Shown: one piece after another, positions 15,173-25,935 of the stretch | Position numbering within the stretch: the stretch's first letter is position 1 | Layout: the number at the start of each line of letters is the position of its first letter | NCBI RefSeq assembly: GCF_001984575.1 | Contig: NZ_LZNS01000001.1 | Location: 1,931,275-1,995,274, forward strand | Length of the DNA stretch: 64,000 nucleotides | Reading direction: 5' to 3' | From: Streptomyces sp. MP131-18 | GTDB taxonomy: Bacteria > Actinomycetota > Actinomycetes > Streptomycetales > Streptomycetaceae | The notes under the pieces: generated by a model | What the model was told of the DNA's origin: nothing | What the model saw: the letters and a program-made list of their open reading frames with translations, nothing else | The model's database searches: none | Translations under genes and position numbers: made by a program

Positions 15173-16762
15173 TCAGTCCGTCAGGTCGACGCCGCGGGCC
15201 GAAGTGGCGCCGATCTCCGCGGCGATCTCGGTGAGAACGGAAGCCGGGATGGTGCCGTCGACGGTGAGGGCGATCAGCGCGTCGCCGCCCTCCTCGGCAC
15301 GTGCGACCTGCATGCCGGCAATGTTGATGTGGGCCTCGCCGAGGATGCGGCCCAGCGTGCCGACGACGCCGGGGCGGTCGGTGTAGCGCAGGAACGCCAT
15401 GTGGTCCGCCACGGTCAGGTCCAGCGTGTGGTCGCCGATGCCGACGATCTTCTGCTGGTGCTTGGGCCCGGCCAGCGTCCCGGCGACGGACACCACCTCG
15501 CCGCTGGTGAGGGTGCCGCGCACGGTGATCATGTTCCGGTGGTCGGCGGACTCCGAGCTGGTGGTCAGCCGGACCTCCACGCCGCGCTCCTGCGCGAACA
15601 GCGGGGCGTTCACATAGGAGACCGTCTCCGCGACGACGTCCTCGAAGACGCCCTTCAGCGCGGACAGCTCCAGCACCTTCACATCGTGCTGGGTGATCTC
15701 GCCGCAGACCTCGACGTCGAGACGCAGGGCGACCTCCCCGGCGAGGGCGGTGAAGATACGGCCCAGCTTTTCGGCGAGGGGCAGCCCGGGGCGCACGTCC
15801 TCGGCGATGACGCCGCCCTGCACGTTCACCGCGTCGGGGACCAACTCGCCCGCCAGGGCCAGGCGCACCGACTTGGCCACGGAGATACCGGCCTTCTCCT
15901 GCGCCTCGCCGGTGGAGGCGCCCAGGTGCGGGGTGCCGATCACGGTGTCGAACTCGAACAGCGGGGAGTCCGTGCAGGGCTCGGTGGCGTAGACGTCGAG
16001 CCCCGCGCCCGCGACGCGGCCTTCCTTGAGCGCGCTGAGCAACGCCGTCTCGTCGACGATGCCGCCGCGGGCCGCGTTGATGACGCGGACGGACGGCTTG
16101 ACCTTGTGCAGGGCCTCGTCGCCGATCAGCCCCAGGGTCTCCGGCGTCTTCGGCAGGTGGACGGTGATGAAGTCGGCGGCGGCCAGCAGCTCGTCGAGGG
16201 AGGTCAGCCTGACGCCCATCTGTGCGGCGCGCGCCGGCTGCACGTAGGGGTCGTAGGCGACGACGTCCATGCCGAACGCCGCCATGCGCTGGGCCACCAG
16301 CACGCCGATGCGCCCGAGGCCGACGACGCCCAGGGTCTTCTCGGCCAGCTCGACGCCGGTGTACTTGCTGCGCTTCCACTCGCCGTTCTTCAGAGCGGCG
16401 TTGGCCTGCGGAATATTGCGCGCGGTGGAGATGATGAGGCCGCAGGCCAGCTCGGCCGCGGTCACGATGTTGGAGGTGGGCGCGTTGACCACCATCACGC
16501 CGGCCTTGGTGGCGGCGGGCACGTCCACGTTGTCGAGGCCGACGCCGGCGCGGGCGACGACCTTGAGGCGGCCGGCGGCGGCGATGGCCTCCGCGTCGAC
16601 CTGCGTGGCGCTGCGGATCAGGATGGCGTCCACGTCGGCGATGGCGCCGAGCAGGTCGGCGCGGTCCGCGCCGTCACAGCGGCGGATCTCGAAGTCCGGG
16701 CCCAGGGCGTCGACCGTGGCGGGCGAAAGCTCTTCAGCGATGAGTACGACGGGCTTGCTCAC
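15173..16762 (-). CDS. serA: D-3-phosphoglycerate dehydrogenase
   Basis: A 529-residue long-form SerA that oxidises 3-phosphoglycerate to 3-phosphohydroxypyruvate, the first step of serine synthesis. The Rossmann motif VVGLGRIGVLVAQRMAAFGM lies at about 146-165, with catalytic HLGAST (His) and the NAARGGIVDE loop. After the catalytic core come the intervening ASB domain and a C-terminal ACT domain (NIAGMQVARAEEGGDALI) for serine feedback, as in the mycobacterial type. The start is the GTG at 16762. It sits downstream of ilvC but is separated by a hairpin and 209 bp, so it is probably transcribed on its own. Confidence 0.95.
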   Translation of the reverse strand: MSKPVVLIAEELSPATVDALGPDFEIRRCDGADRADLLGAIADVDAILIRSATQVDAEAIAAAGRLKVVARAGVGLDNVDVPAATKAGVMVVNAPTSNIVTAAELACGLIISTARNIPQANAALKNGEWKRSKYTGVELAEKTLGVVGLGRIGVLVAQRMAAFGMDVVAYDPYVQPARAAQMGVRLTSLDELLAAADFITVHLPKTPETLGLIGDEALHKVKPSVRVINAARGGIVDETALLSALKEGRVAGAGLDVYATEPCTDSPLFEFDTVIGTPHLGASTGEAQEKAGISVAKSVRLALAGELVPDAVNVQGGVIAEDVRPGLPLAEKLGRIFTALAGEVALRLDVEVCGEITQHDVKVLELSALKGVFEDVVAETVSYVNAPLFAQERGVEVRLTTSSESADHRNMITVRGTLTSGEVVSVAGTLAGPKHQQKIVGIGDHTLDLTVADHMAFLRYTDRPGVVGTLGRILGEAHINIAGMQVARAEEGGDALIALTVDGTIPASVLTEIAAEIGATSARGVDLTD

Positions 16763-16894
16763 TATGTCTCACTGGTCCTTTGCGGAAGGCCGCGTCCCGA
16801 CGGCCGACGGCGGGGGGAGAGGAGGGCAGCCGCGTGGAGACGCACGACGCTGTGAGCCTGTGACGCGCTTCGCCATGCAGTGTATCGGCGCGGT

Positions 16895-16926
16895 GGTGGG
16901 CCCGGCAGACGGCCGCCGAGCCCACC
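16895..16926 (-). terminator. Terminator hairpin downstream of ilvC
   Basis: A 12-bp stem with one G-U pair (16895-16906 with 16915-16926) and an 8-nt loop, 46 nt after the ilvC stop. The adjacent CGCTCGATCGAGCG palindrome (16927-16940) may add to it. The remaining bases to 16763 would hold the serA promoter. Confidence 0.65.
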
Positions 16927-16971
16927 GCTCGATCGAGCGAACTCCCGCGGAACGCAGGGGCGGGAGGGGGC

Positions 16972-18653
<1,682 letters not shown>

Positions 18654-18683
18654 GTCGGTTCGTTACCTCGGCGGTGGTCTCGG

Positions 18684-20552
18684 TCAGTCGTCGGCGTCGC
18701 TGAAGTCCGGGCGGACCCCGCGGGCCGCCATGACCTCGTCGTTGGAGGTGCCGGCCGCGACCATGGGCCAGACCATGGCGTCCTCGTGGACGATGAAGTC
18801 GATGACGACGGGACGGTCGTTGATGGCGTTGGCCTTCTCGATGACGGCGTCGAGCTGCGCCGGGTCCTCGCAGCGCAGCCCCACGCAGCCCATGGCCTCC
18901 GACAACTTGACGAAGTCGGGGATGCGGGTGCCGGTGCTCGTGGCCGCGCCGTCCGCGCCCGGGCCGTCGCGCAGCACGGTGTTGGAGTAGCGCTGGTTGT
19001 AGAAGAGGGTCTGCCACTGCCTGACCATGCCCAGCGCGCCGTTGTTGATGACGGCGACCTTGATGGGCACACCGTTCAGTGCGGCGGTGGCCAGCTCCTG
19101 GTTGGTCATCTGGAAGCAGCCGTCGCCGTCGATCGCCCAGACCGTGGCGTCGGGGCGGCCGGCCTTGGCACCGAGCGCGGCCGGGACGGCGTAGCCCATG
19201 GTGCCGAGACCGCCCGAGTTCAGCCAGGTGCCGGGGCGTTCGAAGGGGAGGTAGTGGGCGGCCCACATCTGGTGCTGGCCGACGCCCGCGGTGTAGATGG
19301 TGCCCTCGGGGGCGAGGCGGCCGATGCGCTCGATGACCTGCTGCGGGGAGAGCGTGCCGTTTTCCGGCAGGTCGTAGCCCAGCGGGTAGGTGTCGCGCCA
19401 CCGGTTCAGCTGGTCCCACCAGGCGGCGTAGCGCTCGCGCGCGGCGGGGCCGCGGGAGGCGCCGGTCTCGTCGCCGCGCAGGGCGGCCGTCAGATCCGCC
19501 ATGACCTCCTTGACGTCGCCGACGATCGGGACGTCGGCCACCCGGTTCTTGCCGATCTCGGCCGGGTCGATGTCGGCGTGCACGATCTTGGCCAGCGGCG
19601 CGAAGGAGTCGATGCGGCCGGTGACCCGGTCGTCGAAGCGGGCGCCGAGCGCAACGATCAGGTCGGCCTTCTGGAGGGCGGTGACGGCGGTGACGGAGCC
19701 GTGCATGCCGGGCATGCCGACGTGCTGGGGGTGGCTGTCGGGGAACGCGCCCAACGCCATCAGCGTCGTGGTCACGGGCGCGCCGGTCAGCTCGGCCAGC
19801 TCCAGCAGCTCGGCGGCGGCGCCCGCCTTGATGACCCCGCCGCCGGCGTACAGCACGGGGCGCCTGGCCTCGGCGATCAGCCGGGCCGCCTCGCGGATCT
19901 GCTTGGCGTGCGGGCGGCTCACCGGGCGGTAGCCGGGCAGGTCGTGGCTGGGCGGCCAGGTGAAGCTGGTCCGGCGCTGGAGCGCGTCCTTGGCAATGTC
20001 GACGAGAACGGGCCCGGGGCGGCCGGTGGCGGCGATGTGGAACGCTTCGGCGATGGTCCGCGGGATCTCGTCCGGATCGGTGACCAGGAAGTTGTGCTTG
20101 GTGATCGGCAGGGTGATGCCGCAGATGTCGGCTTCCTGGAAGGCGTCGGTGCCGATCGTCTTGCTGGCGACCTGGCCGGTGATGGCGACCAGCGGCACCG
20201 AGTCCATGTGGGCGTCCGCGATGGGCGTCACCAGGTTGGTCGCGCCGGGGCCCGAGGTGGCCATGCACACCCCCACCTTGCCGGTGGCCTGCGCGTATCC
20301 GGTCGCCGCGTGGCCCGCGCCCTGCTCGTGGCGGACGAGGATGTGCCGGACGGCGGTGGAGTCCATCATCGGGTCGTAGGCGGGCAGGATCGCGCCACCG
20401 GGAATACCGAAGACGGTGTCGGCACCGACCGCTTCGAGGGAGCGGATGAGGGACTGGGCGCCCGTCAGGTTGGCGACAGTGGTGGGTTGCGGCGCCCCGC
20501 CTCGGGGTGCTCGTGGCTGCGGCTTCGGCGCCCCGGTGGCCTGCTCGGTCAT
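18684..20552 (-). CDS. ilvB: Acetolactate synthase large (catalytic) subunit
   Basis: A 622-residue ThDP-dependent enzyme that condenses pyruvate with pyruvate or 2-oxobutyrate, the first common step of branched-chain amino acid synthesis. [14 protein letters not shown] and the catalytic glutamate in [14 protein letters not shown] lie in the N-terminal domain; the C-terminal domain has the ThDP/Mg motif [15 protein letters not shown] and [12 protein letters not shown]. The chosen ATG at 20552 (MTEQATG) is preceded by GAAGAGA; a 40-codon extension would run through the leader terminator. Expression is controlled by the leader peptide and attenuator upstream. Confidence 0.96.
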   Translation of the reverse strand: MTEQATGAPKPQPRAPRGGAPQPTTVANLTGAQSLIRSLEAVGADTVFGIPGGAILPAYDPMMDSTAVRHILVRHEQGAGHAATGYAQATGKVGVCMATSGPGATNLVTPIADAHMDSVPLVAITGQVASKTIGTDAFQEADICGITLPITKHNFLVTDPDEIPRTIAEAFHIAATGRPGPVLVDIAKDALQRRTSFTWPPSHDLPGYRPVSRPHAKQIREAARLIAEARRPVLYAGGGVIKAGAAAELLELAELTGAPVTTTLMALGAFPDSHPQHVGMPGMHGSVTAVTALQKADLIVALGARFDDRVTGRIDSFAPLAKIVHADIDPAEIGKNRVADVPIVGDVKEVMADLTAALRGDETGASRGPAARERYAAWWDQLNRWRDTYPLGYDLPENGTLSPQQVIERIGRLAPEGTIYTAGVGQHQMWAAHYLPFERPGTWLNSGGLGTMGYAVPAALGAKAGRPDATVWAIDGDGCFQMTNQELATAALNGVPIKVAVINNGALGMVRQWQTLFYNQRYSNTVLRDGPGADGAATSTGTRIPDFVKLSEAMGCVGLRCEDPAQLDAVIEKANAINDRPVVIDFIVHEDAMVWPMVAAGTSNDEVMAARGVRPDFSDADD

Positions 20553-20644
20553 GGTCGATCTCTTCTCGGCGTATGAGGGTGGTGGAGCTGATGCGGGTGC
20601 TGGTCGGGAGGGGGGTGGGGAGAGGTCTTCCGCGCACTGGTGCA

Positions 20645-20680
20645 ACAAAAAACCCCTCGTGCCGTAAGGCATGCGAGGGG
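20645..20680 (-). terminator. Intrinsic attenuator in the ilvBN leader
   Basis: On the minus strand a stem of CCCCTCG/CGAGGGG and GCC/GGC segments (20653-20663 with 20668-20680, 2-nt bulge, 4-nt loop) is followed by TTTTTTG. This is a classic rho-independent terminator 38 nt downstream of the leader peptide stop and 92 nt before the ilvB start. Confidence 0.85.
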
Positions 20681-20717
20681 GAGCGCGCCGCTGTGGGTCC
20701 TCGGGGTGAGCCCGGGG

Positions 20718-20759
20718 TCAGCCGACGCGCCGTCCAAGTACGAGAATTCGGGTGCGCAT
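20718..20759 (-). CDS. ilvB operon leader peptide
   Basis: A 13-residue frame MRTRILVLGRRVG with consecutive Ile, Leu, Val and Leu codons (ATT CTC GTA CTT, rare choices here). It is positioned just upstream of the terminator of the ilvBN leader, as in the leader peptides I know ahead of ilvB in Streptomyces. Ribosome stalling on scarce branched-chain aminoacyl-tRNA would favour the antiterminator. A strong AGGAGG lies 19 nt before the ATG. A GTG at an ideal distance from it opens a different, overlapping frame, so the translation start deserves checking. Confidence 0.8.
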   Translation of the reverse strand: MRTRILVLGRRVG

Positions 20760-20817
20760 GGGTCAGACACTGCTCTTTCCTCCTGCCGTGTGTCAAGCGA
20801 GCGCGAATGACGTCTCA

Positions 20818-23679
20818 CTATGTGGGCGCGGTGGAGGAAGGGGTGGAATCGGCCGCGGTCCTGCCCGTGCGGGGCGGCACCTGCACCGGATGTTGCGCCG
20901 TCACCCGGGCGGTGTCGGGCGGAACCGGCAGGTGGCCCACGTCCAGCACCCGGCGCAGCCGGACGGGCTCGAGCGGCTCGCTGAACGCCAGGCCCTGGCC
21001 GCGGCGGCAGCCGAGGGCGCGCAGGGCGACGGCCTGCTCCGGCAGGTCGACCCCGTCGGCGAGCGAGTCGATCCCGAGGTCGGCGGCCATGCGCAGCAGC
21101 CCCGCGGCGATGGTGCTCAGCGGGGCCGACTCCAGCAGCCCGTCGACCAGCTCGCCGTCGAGGCGGACCAGGTCGACGGGCAGGCGGTGCAGGGCGGCGG
21201 CCGCGGTGCCGCCGCTGCCGAACCCGCCGAGGGCGATGCCCACACCGAGGCGGCTGAGGTCCGTCAGGCGGCCGCGCAGCTCGCCCGAGGCGAGGACGGT
21301 GTCGGCCTCGGGCAGCTCGATCATCAGGGCCTCGGGCGGCAGCCCGTGCCGCCCGAGCAGCGTCTCGACCCCGCCGACTCCGAGGGCGCGGTCGGCGAGG
21401 CGCCCGCTGGGGACGCGCACGCTGACGGGAACGGTCAGGCCCGTGCGGTGGCGGCGGGCGGCCTCGGTGACGGTCTGCTCCAGTAGCCAGCCGGTGACCT
21501 CGGCGGCGCGGCCGTCCTCGGGCGTCGGGGCGGCGGGCAGCTCGCGGGGGCCGCCCCTGAGGAACTCGATCGGGGTGGCGAGGTGGCCGTGCGCGGAGCG
21601 CCAGCGGGCCTGGGCGCAGACGGCGGCGACACGTCCGTCGGCCAGCTCCACGATGGGCTGGTGGAGCAGGGTGAACTCCCCCGCGTCCAGCGCGCGGCCG
21701 AGCCGGTCGGCCAGCTCCGTGCGGCGTACGGCCTCGGCCTGGAGCCGCGGGTCGTACAGCTCGACGCGGCCCTTGCCCGACTGCTTGGCGCGGTACATGG
21801 CCAGGTCGGCCCTGCGCATCAGCGCGGCGGGGCTCGCGCCCGGCTCGGCGAAGGCGACGCCGATGCTGGCGGTCACGCGGATCTGCCGGCCGTCGATCGC
21901 ATAGGGACGGCTGAGGGCGGCCCGCACCCGCTCGGCGATCTCCAGTATCCGGTACTCCCTCGGCTGCTGCTCGCCGCCGGCGTCGCCCGCGATGAGCGCG
22001 GCGAACTCGTCGCCGCCGAGCCGCGCGGTGGTGTCCCCGGCCCGCACGGACTCCCGGAGCCGCTGGGCGGCCTGGATCAGCAGCTCGTCACCCGCCTGGT
22101 GGCCGACCGAGTCGTTGACCGCCTTGAAGCCGTCGAGGTCGATGAACAGCACCGCGGCGTCGGGCCCGCCGCCCCCGCCGAGGGCCAGTCGGACCCGCTC
22201 GATGAACAGGGCGCGGTTGGGCAGGTCGGTGAGCGTGTCGTGGGAGGCGTTGTGCTGGAGCTGCGCCTGGAGCCGCACGCGCTCGGTGACGTCTCTGGTG
22301 TTGAAGATCAAGCCGCCCTGGTGCCGCTTCACGCTGGACTCCACGTTCAGCCAGTGGCCCGCGGCGTGCCGCACGCGGCACTCGATCCTGGTGGCGTGCT
22401 CGCGGGCGGCCGGGGCGGAGAGGAAGCGGAGCAGTTCGTGCTGGACGCGGCCGAAGTCGTCGGGGTGGATCAGCTCGGACAGCGCGCTGCCGGTCAGGCG
22501 CTCGGCCTCCCGCCCGTAGACGCCGCTCGCGGCGGGGCTGACGTAGCGCAGGCTCCCGTGCCGGTCGGCGATCATGATGACGTCGCTCGACCCCTGCACC
22601 AGCGACCTGAAGTAGTTTTCCTTCTGCGCCAGCTCCCTGGTCAGGGACACGTTGTCCATGAGCGTGATGCCCTGGCGGACCAGCAGCGCGAGCACGACCC
22701 CGCAGGCGGCGAAGACGACCACCCGGTCGACGTGCCGGCCGCTGACCACGGTGAACAGGATGCTGAGCACGCAGACGGCGGCGGCGAGGTAGGGCGCGAG
22801 CCCGGCCAGCGAGCCGCCGAGCGCCCGGCAGGGCCATCCGGCGGACGCGGGGTCCGCCCGGTCCTCGGCCGTCCCGCCCTCTTGCGGGCGTGGAGCCATC
22901 CACGGCGCGCAGGCGAGCAGCAGCGAGCCGGCGAACCAGCCGGCGTCGAGCAATTGCCCCGAGCTGTACTGCTCGCGGAGCATCGGCGAGGTGAACAGCG
23001 CGTCGCACAGCACGGTCAGGCCGAGCGCGCCGATCGCCGCGTTGATCGAGGGGCGGTGCACGGCGCTGCGCCGGAAGTGCAGGACGAGCACCATGCTGAC
23101 GAGCGCGATGTCGAGCAGCGGGTAGGCCAGCGCGAGGGCCGCCCGGGTCAGCGTCTCGCCCTGCCGCTCGGCGGCCTGCGCGAGGGCGACGCTCCAGGAG
23201 AGCGTCATCATCGAGCCGCCGATGAGCCAGGAGTCCAGGCCGAGGCAGACCCAGCCGGCCCGGGTGACCGGCCGCTTGGCCAGCAGGAGCAGGCCGATGA
23301 TCGCCAGCGGCGCGAACAGCAGGAAGCACAGGTCGGCCACCGAAAGGAGCGGCACCTGCCGCTGGAGCACCACCTCGTACCAGCCCCAGATCCCGTTCCC
23401 CAGGGCCATCATGACCGAGGAGATGCCGAACAGGGCCCAGGCGGTGCGGCATTCACCGGCGTGGTCGCGGGCGTACCACAGGCAGGAGCCCGCGGCGAGG
23501 AGGGCGGCGGCGCTCAGTCCGAAGTCCCCCATGGCCGCGGCCACGCGGGGCGACCCCCAGCCGAGGACGGCCCCCGCCGCGTAGCCCGCGCAGACCGCGG
23601 CGAGTGCGAGCTGCGGCAGGGACCCCACCGGAGCCCGATGGCCCCGCGACAGCTCCCCGTTCTCCCGTGGGCAGTGCAT
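20818..23679 (-). CDS. Membrane PAS-GGDEF-EAL protein with degenerate EAL (likely diguanylate cyclase)
   Basis: A 953-residue protein. The first ~330 residues form roughly nine or ten hydrophobic segments (a membrane sensor). A PAS domain (about 356-470, FRSLVQGSSDVIMIADRHG) follows, then a GGDEF domain with an intact [12 protein letters not shown] near 555, and an EAL-like domain from about 660. In the EAL part the catalytic motifs are altered: AQARW in place of EALLRW, IELPE for the usual ITE-type site, and GGFGSG for DDFGTG. It therefore probably makes c-di-GMP but does not degrade it. The start ATG at 23679 follows a GAGGGGGG run; an in-frame GTG at 23742 is an alternative. c-di-GMP controls development in Streptomyces. 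Confidence 0.85.
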   Translation of the reverse strand: MHCPRENGELSRGHRAPVGSLPQLALAAVCAGYAAGAVLGWGSPRVAAAMGDFGLSAAALLAAGSCLWYARDHAGECRTAWALFGISSVMMALGNGIWGWYEVVLQRQVPLLSVADLCFLLFAPLAIIGLLLLAKRPVTRAGWVCLGLDSWLIGGSMMTLSWSVALAQAAERQGETLTRAALALAYPLLDIALVSMVLVLHFRRSAVHRPSINAAIGALGLTVLCDALFTSPMLREQYSSGQLLDAGWFAGSLLLACAPWMAPRPQEGGTAEDRADPASAGWPCRALGGSLAGLAPYLAAAVCVLSILFTVVSGRHVDRVVVFAACGVVLALLVRQGITLMDNVSLTRELAQKENYFRSLVQGSSDVIMIADRHGSLRYVSPAASGVYGREAERLTGSALSELIHPDDFGRVQHELLRFLSAPAAREHATRIECRVRHAAGHWLNVESSVKRHQGGLIFNTRDVTERVRLQAQLQHNASHDTLTDLPNRALFIERVRLALGGGGGPDAAVLFIDLDGFKAVNDSVGHQAGDELLIQAAQRLRESVRAGDTTARLGGDEFAALIAGDAGGEQQPREYRILEIAERVRAALSRPYAIDGRQIRVTASIGVAFAEPGASPAALMRRADLAMYRAKQSGKGRVELYDPRLQAEAVRRTELADRLGRALDAGEFTLLHQPIVELADGRVAAVCAQARWRSAHGHLATPIEFLRGGPRELPAAPTPEDGRAAEVTGWLLEQTVTEAARRHRTGLTVPVSVRVPSGRLADRALGVGGVETLLGRHGLPPEALMIELPEADTVLASGELRGRLTDLSRLGVGIALGGFGSGGTAAAALHRLPVDLVRLDGELVDGLLESAPLSTIAAGLLRMAADLGIDSLADGVDLPEQAVALRALGCRRGQGLAFSEPLEPVRLRRVLDVGHLPVPPDTARVTAQHPVQVPPRTGRTAADSTPSSTAPT

Positions 23680-23790
23680 CGCCTTGTCGCCCCCCTCTCG
23701 TTCCGGGCTCACCCCGGACGGACGATACACCAGAACCGTCACGCTGCGACATAGGAAACTTACCTAAAGTAACGGCATGGGGGAAGCTCG

Positions 23791-24744
23791 TCACACGGTT
23801 GACGCGCCCCCCGTCGCGACGACGTGGCGCAGCGGCTCACCCGCCGCGAAACGCGCGAGCTGGGCGTGCAGCAGCCGTTCGGCCCGGGGCCTGAAGGCGC
23901 TGGTCGGGCCGCCGACGTGCGGGGTGATCAGCACGCCGGGCGCCCGCCACAGCGGGTGCTCCGCGGGAAGCGGCTCCGGGTCGGTGACGTCGAGCGCCGC
24001 GCGCAGCCGCCCCGCTTCCAGCTCGGCGAGCAGCGCCTTGGTGTCCACGACGGCACCGCGGGCCACGTTCACCAGCAGGGCGTCGTCGGGCATGCGGGCG
24101 AGGAACTCGGCGCCGACCAGACCGCGGGTGGCCTCCGTCAGCGGCGTGGTGACGAAGACGATCTCGGCCCGGGGCAGCAGTCCTGGCAGCTCGTCGATGC
24201 CGTGCACGGGCCCGCGTTCGCTCTCCCGCGCGCGGCTGGCGACCCGTATGACCTCGGCGACCTCGAACGGAAGCAGCCGGTCCTCGACGGCACCGCCGAT
24301 GCCGCCGTAACCGAGGATCAGCACATGGCGATCGGCGAGCGAGGGGCGCACGGCCGACTCCCAGCGCCCCTGCTGCGCGTTGCGCACCGCGCCGGGGATG
24401 TCGCGCTGGGCGGCCAGGGCGAGGGCGAGGGCCAGCTCGCCGGTGCTGGTGTTGTGCAGGTCACCCGCGTTGCACAGCACGGCGTCCGCGGGCAGGTCGG
24501 GCACGCGGGGCAGCATGTGTTCGACGCCCGCGGTCAGGGTCTGCACGACGCGCACCCGCGGCATGTGCGCGAGCGGACGCACCGCGACCTCCGCGCCCTT
24601 CATGTAGGGGACGGCGTAGAAGGCACAACGGGCCGGATCGGCAGGGAAGTCGGGCTCCCCGTTCCAGTGGACGTAGTTCAGCGAGCTCGGCAGGGACGCG
24701 AGCTCCGCGGGCGGGAAGGGCAGCCAGACATCCGGTGTGGTCAT
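23791..24744 (-). CDS. D-isomer-specific 2-hydroxyacid dehydrogenase
   Basis: A 317-residue NAD(P)-dependent dehydrogenase. The cofactor motif is LGYGGIGGAVEDRLLPFEV (about 144-162), followed by FVTTPLTEATRGLVG, VNVARGAVVD (catalytic Arg region) and the catalytic His in ITPHVGGPT. The fold matches glyoxylate/hydroxypyruvate reductases and phosphoglycerate-dehydrogenase-like proteins, without an ACT domain. The substrate is not determined. It is divergent from the aldo/keto reductase gene with about 106 bp between the starts. Confidence 0.88.
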   Translation of the reverse strand: MTTPDVWLPFPPAELASLPSSLNYVHWNGEPDFPADPARCAFYAVPYMKGAEVAVRPLAHMPRVRVVQTLTAGVEHMLPRVPDLPADAVLCNAGDLHNTSTGELALALALAAQRDIPGAVRNAQQGRWESAVRPSLADRHVLILGYGGIGGAVEDRLLPFEVAEVIRVASRARESERGPVHGIDELPGLLPRAEIVFVTTPLTEATRGLVGAEFLARMPDDALLVNVARGAVVDTKALLAELEAGRLRAALDVTDPEPLPAEHPLWRAPGVLITPHVGGPTSAFRPRAERLLHAQLARFAAGEPLRHVVATGGASTV

Positions 24745-24850
24745 AGCGCCAGGCTAAGCCCTGGCCATGGCCCGGGGCGGGGGCTGTCAGCGGCAGCCGT
24801 TACGTTGGAGACGGCGCTGCGGGGCGAGTGCGTGGAGGGATAGGCGGCAG

Positions 24851-25849
24851 GTGCGGTACCGGACGATGGGGGCGGGGGCGCTGCGGGTCGGGGCCGTCGG
24901 GCTCGGCTGCATGCCGATGAGCTGGGGCTACACGACGCCGGGGCGGCACGGCGACGCGGCGCTGCGCGCCGTGCACGCCGCGCTGGACGAGGGATGCTCG
25001 CTGCTCGACACCGCCGACATGTACGGGCCGTTCACCAACGAGCTGCTGCTCGGCCGGGTGCTCAAGGAGCGGCGGGCCGACGCGTTCGTCGCGGCCAAGT
25101 GCGGGCTCGTGGTGGGCGAGCAGCACATCGTGGCCAACGGGCGCCCCGAGTACGTGCGTCGGGCCTGCGACGCGTCGCTGCGCCGGCTGCGGACGGACGT
25201 CATCGACCTCTACCAGCTGCACCGCGTCGACCCGGAGGTGCCGGTCGAGGAAACCTGGGGGGCGATGGCGGAGCTGGTGCGGGCGGGGAAGGTCCGGGCG
25301 CTGGGCCTGTGCGCCGTGACGGCGCGCGGCGGCCCCGGCGCCTCCGCGGCGCAGGGTTACGGTCCGGCGCTCGGGGCGCTGTCGCGGGTACAGCAGGTGT
25401 TCCCGGTGAGCGCGGTGCAGGCCGAGCTGTCGGTGTGGTCCACCGCGGCGCGGGCGGAGCTGCTGCCCTGGTGCGAGACGAGGGGCATCGGGTTCCTGGC
25501 GGCGATGCCGCTGGGCAGCGGCTTCCTGACCGGCACGCTGGTGCCCGGCGGCGGCTTCGAGCCGGCCGACCTGCGGGCCAGACACCCGCGGTTCACGGCC
25601 GAGATGATGGCGGCCAACCAGCCGGTGGTGGCCGGACTGCGGCGGGTGGCCGCCCGGCACGCCGGGGCCACGCCCGCGCAGGTGGCGCTGGCGTGGCTGC
25701 TGGCACAGGGCCCCGGCGTGATCGCCCTGCCCGGCACCCGGCGGGAGCACTGGGCCAGGGAGAACGCGGGGGCCGCCGGGCTCGACCTGACCGAAGAGGA
25801 CCTCGCGGAGATCGAAGCGCTGCCGCCCGCGCGCGAGTCGTGGGAGTGA
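24851..25849 (+). CDS. Aldo/keto reductase
   Basis: A 332-residue NADPH-dependent oxidoreductase. The catalytic tetrad is recognisable: Asp53 and Tyr58 in LLDTADMYGP, the lysine in VAAKCG, and the histidine in LYQLHRVD. The C-terminal cofactor segment IALPGTRREHWARENAGA is typical of the family. The GTG at 24851 follows GGAGGG 11 nt upstream; a longer frame from 24767 has poor coding character. The physiological carbonyl substrate is unknown. Confidence 0.88.
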   Translation: MRYRTMGAGALRVGAVGLGCMPMSWGYTTPGRHGDAALRAVHAALDEGCSLLDTADMYGPFTNELLLGRVLKERRADAFVAAKCGLVVGEQHIVANGRPEYVRRACDASLRRLRTDVIDLYQLHRVDPEVPVEETWGAMAELVRAGKVRALGLCAVTARGGPGASAAQGYGPALGALSRVQQVFPVSAVQAELSVWSTAARAELLPWCETRGIGFLAAMPLGSGFLTGTLVPGGGFEPADLRARHPRFTAEMMAANQPVVAGLRRVAARHAGATPAQVALAWLLAQGPGVIALPGTRREHWARENAGAAGLDLTEEDLAEIEALPPARESWE

Positions 25850-25935
25850 GGCGACGCGCACCGGGCACTCTTGGAGTCGGTGCCCGGGCAGCCGGGCCAC
25901 GCGGTGCTGTTCCGCGGATGAGCCGGGAGGTGCTG

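Noticed and set aside
16927..16940. CGCTCGATCGAGCG palindrome as an operator
   Set aside because: It lies in the region directly behind the ilvC terminator stem and is more simply part of the terminator region; no second copy was seen.
23735..23790. Iron-box (DmdR/IdeR) in TTAGGTAAGTTTCC upstream of the GGDEF gene
   Set aside because: Only half of the 19-bp inverted consensus is matched and the second half is missing. TTAC-N5-GTAA is a short chance inverted repeat.
24767..24850. N-terminal extension of the aldo/keto reductase
   Set aside because: The extra 28 residues are Arg/Trp/Gly-rich, overlap the divergent promoter region, and the GTG at 24851 has a suitable Shine-Dalgarno.
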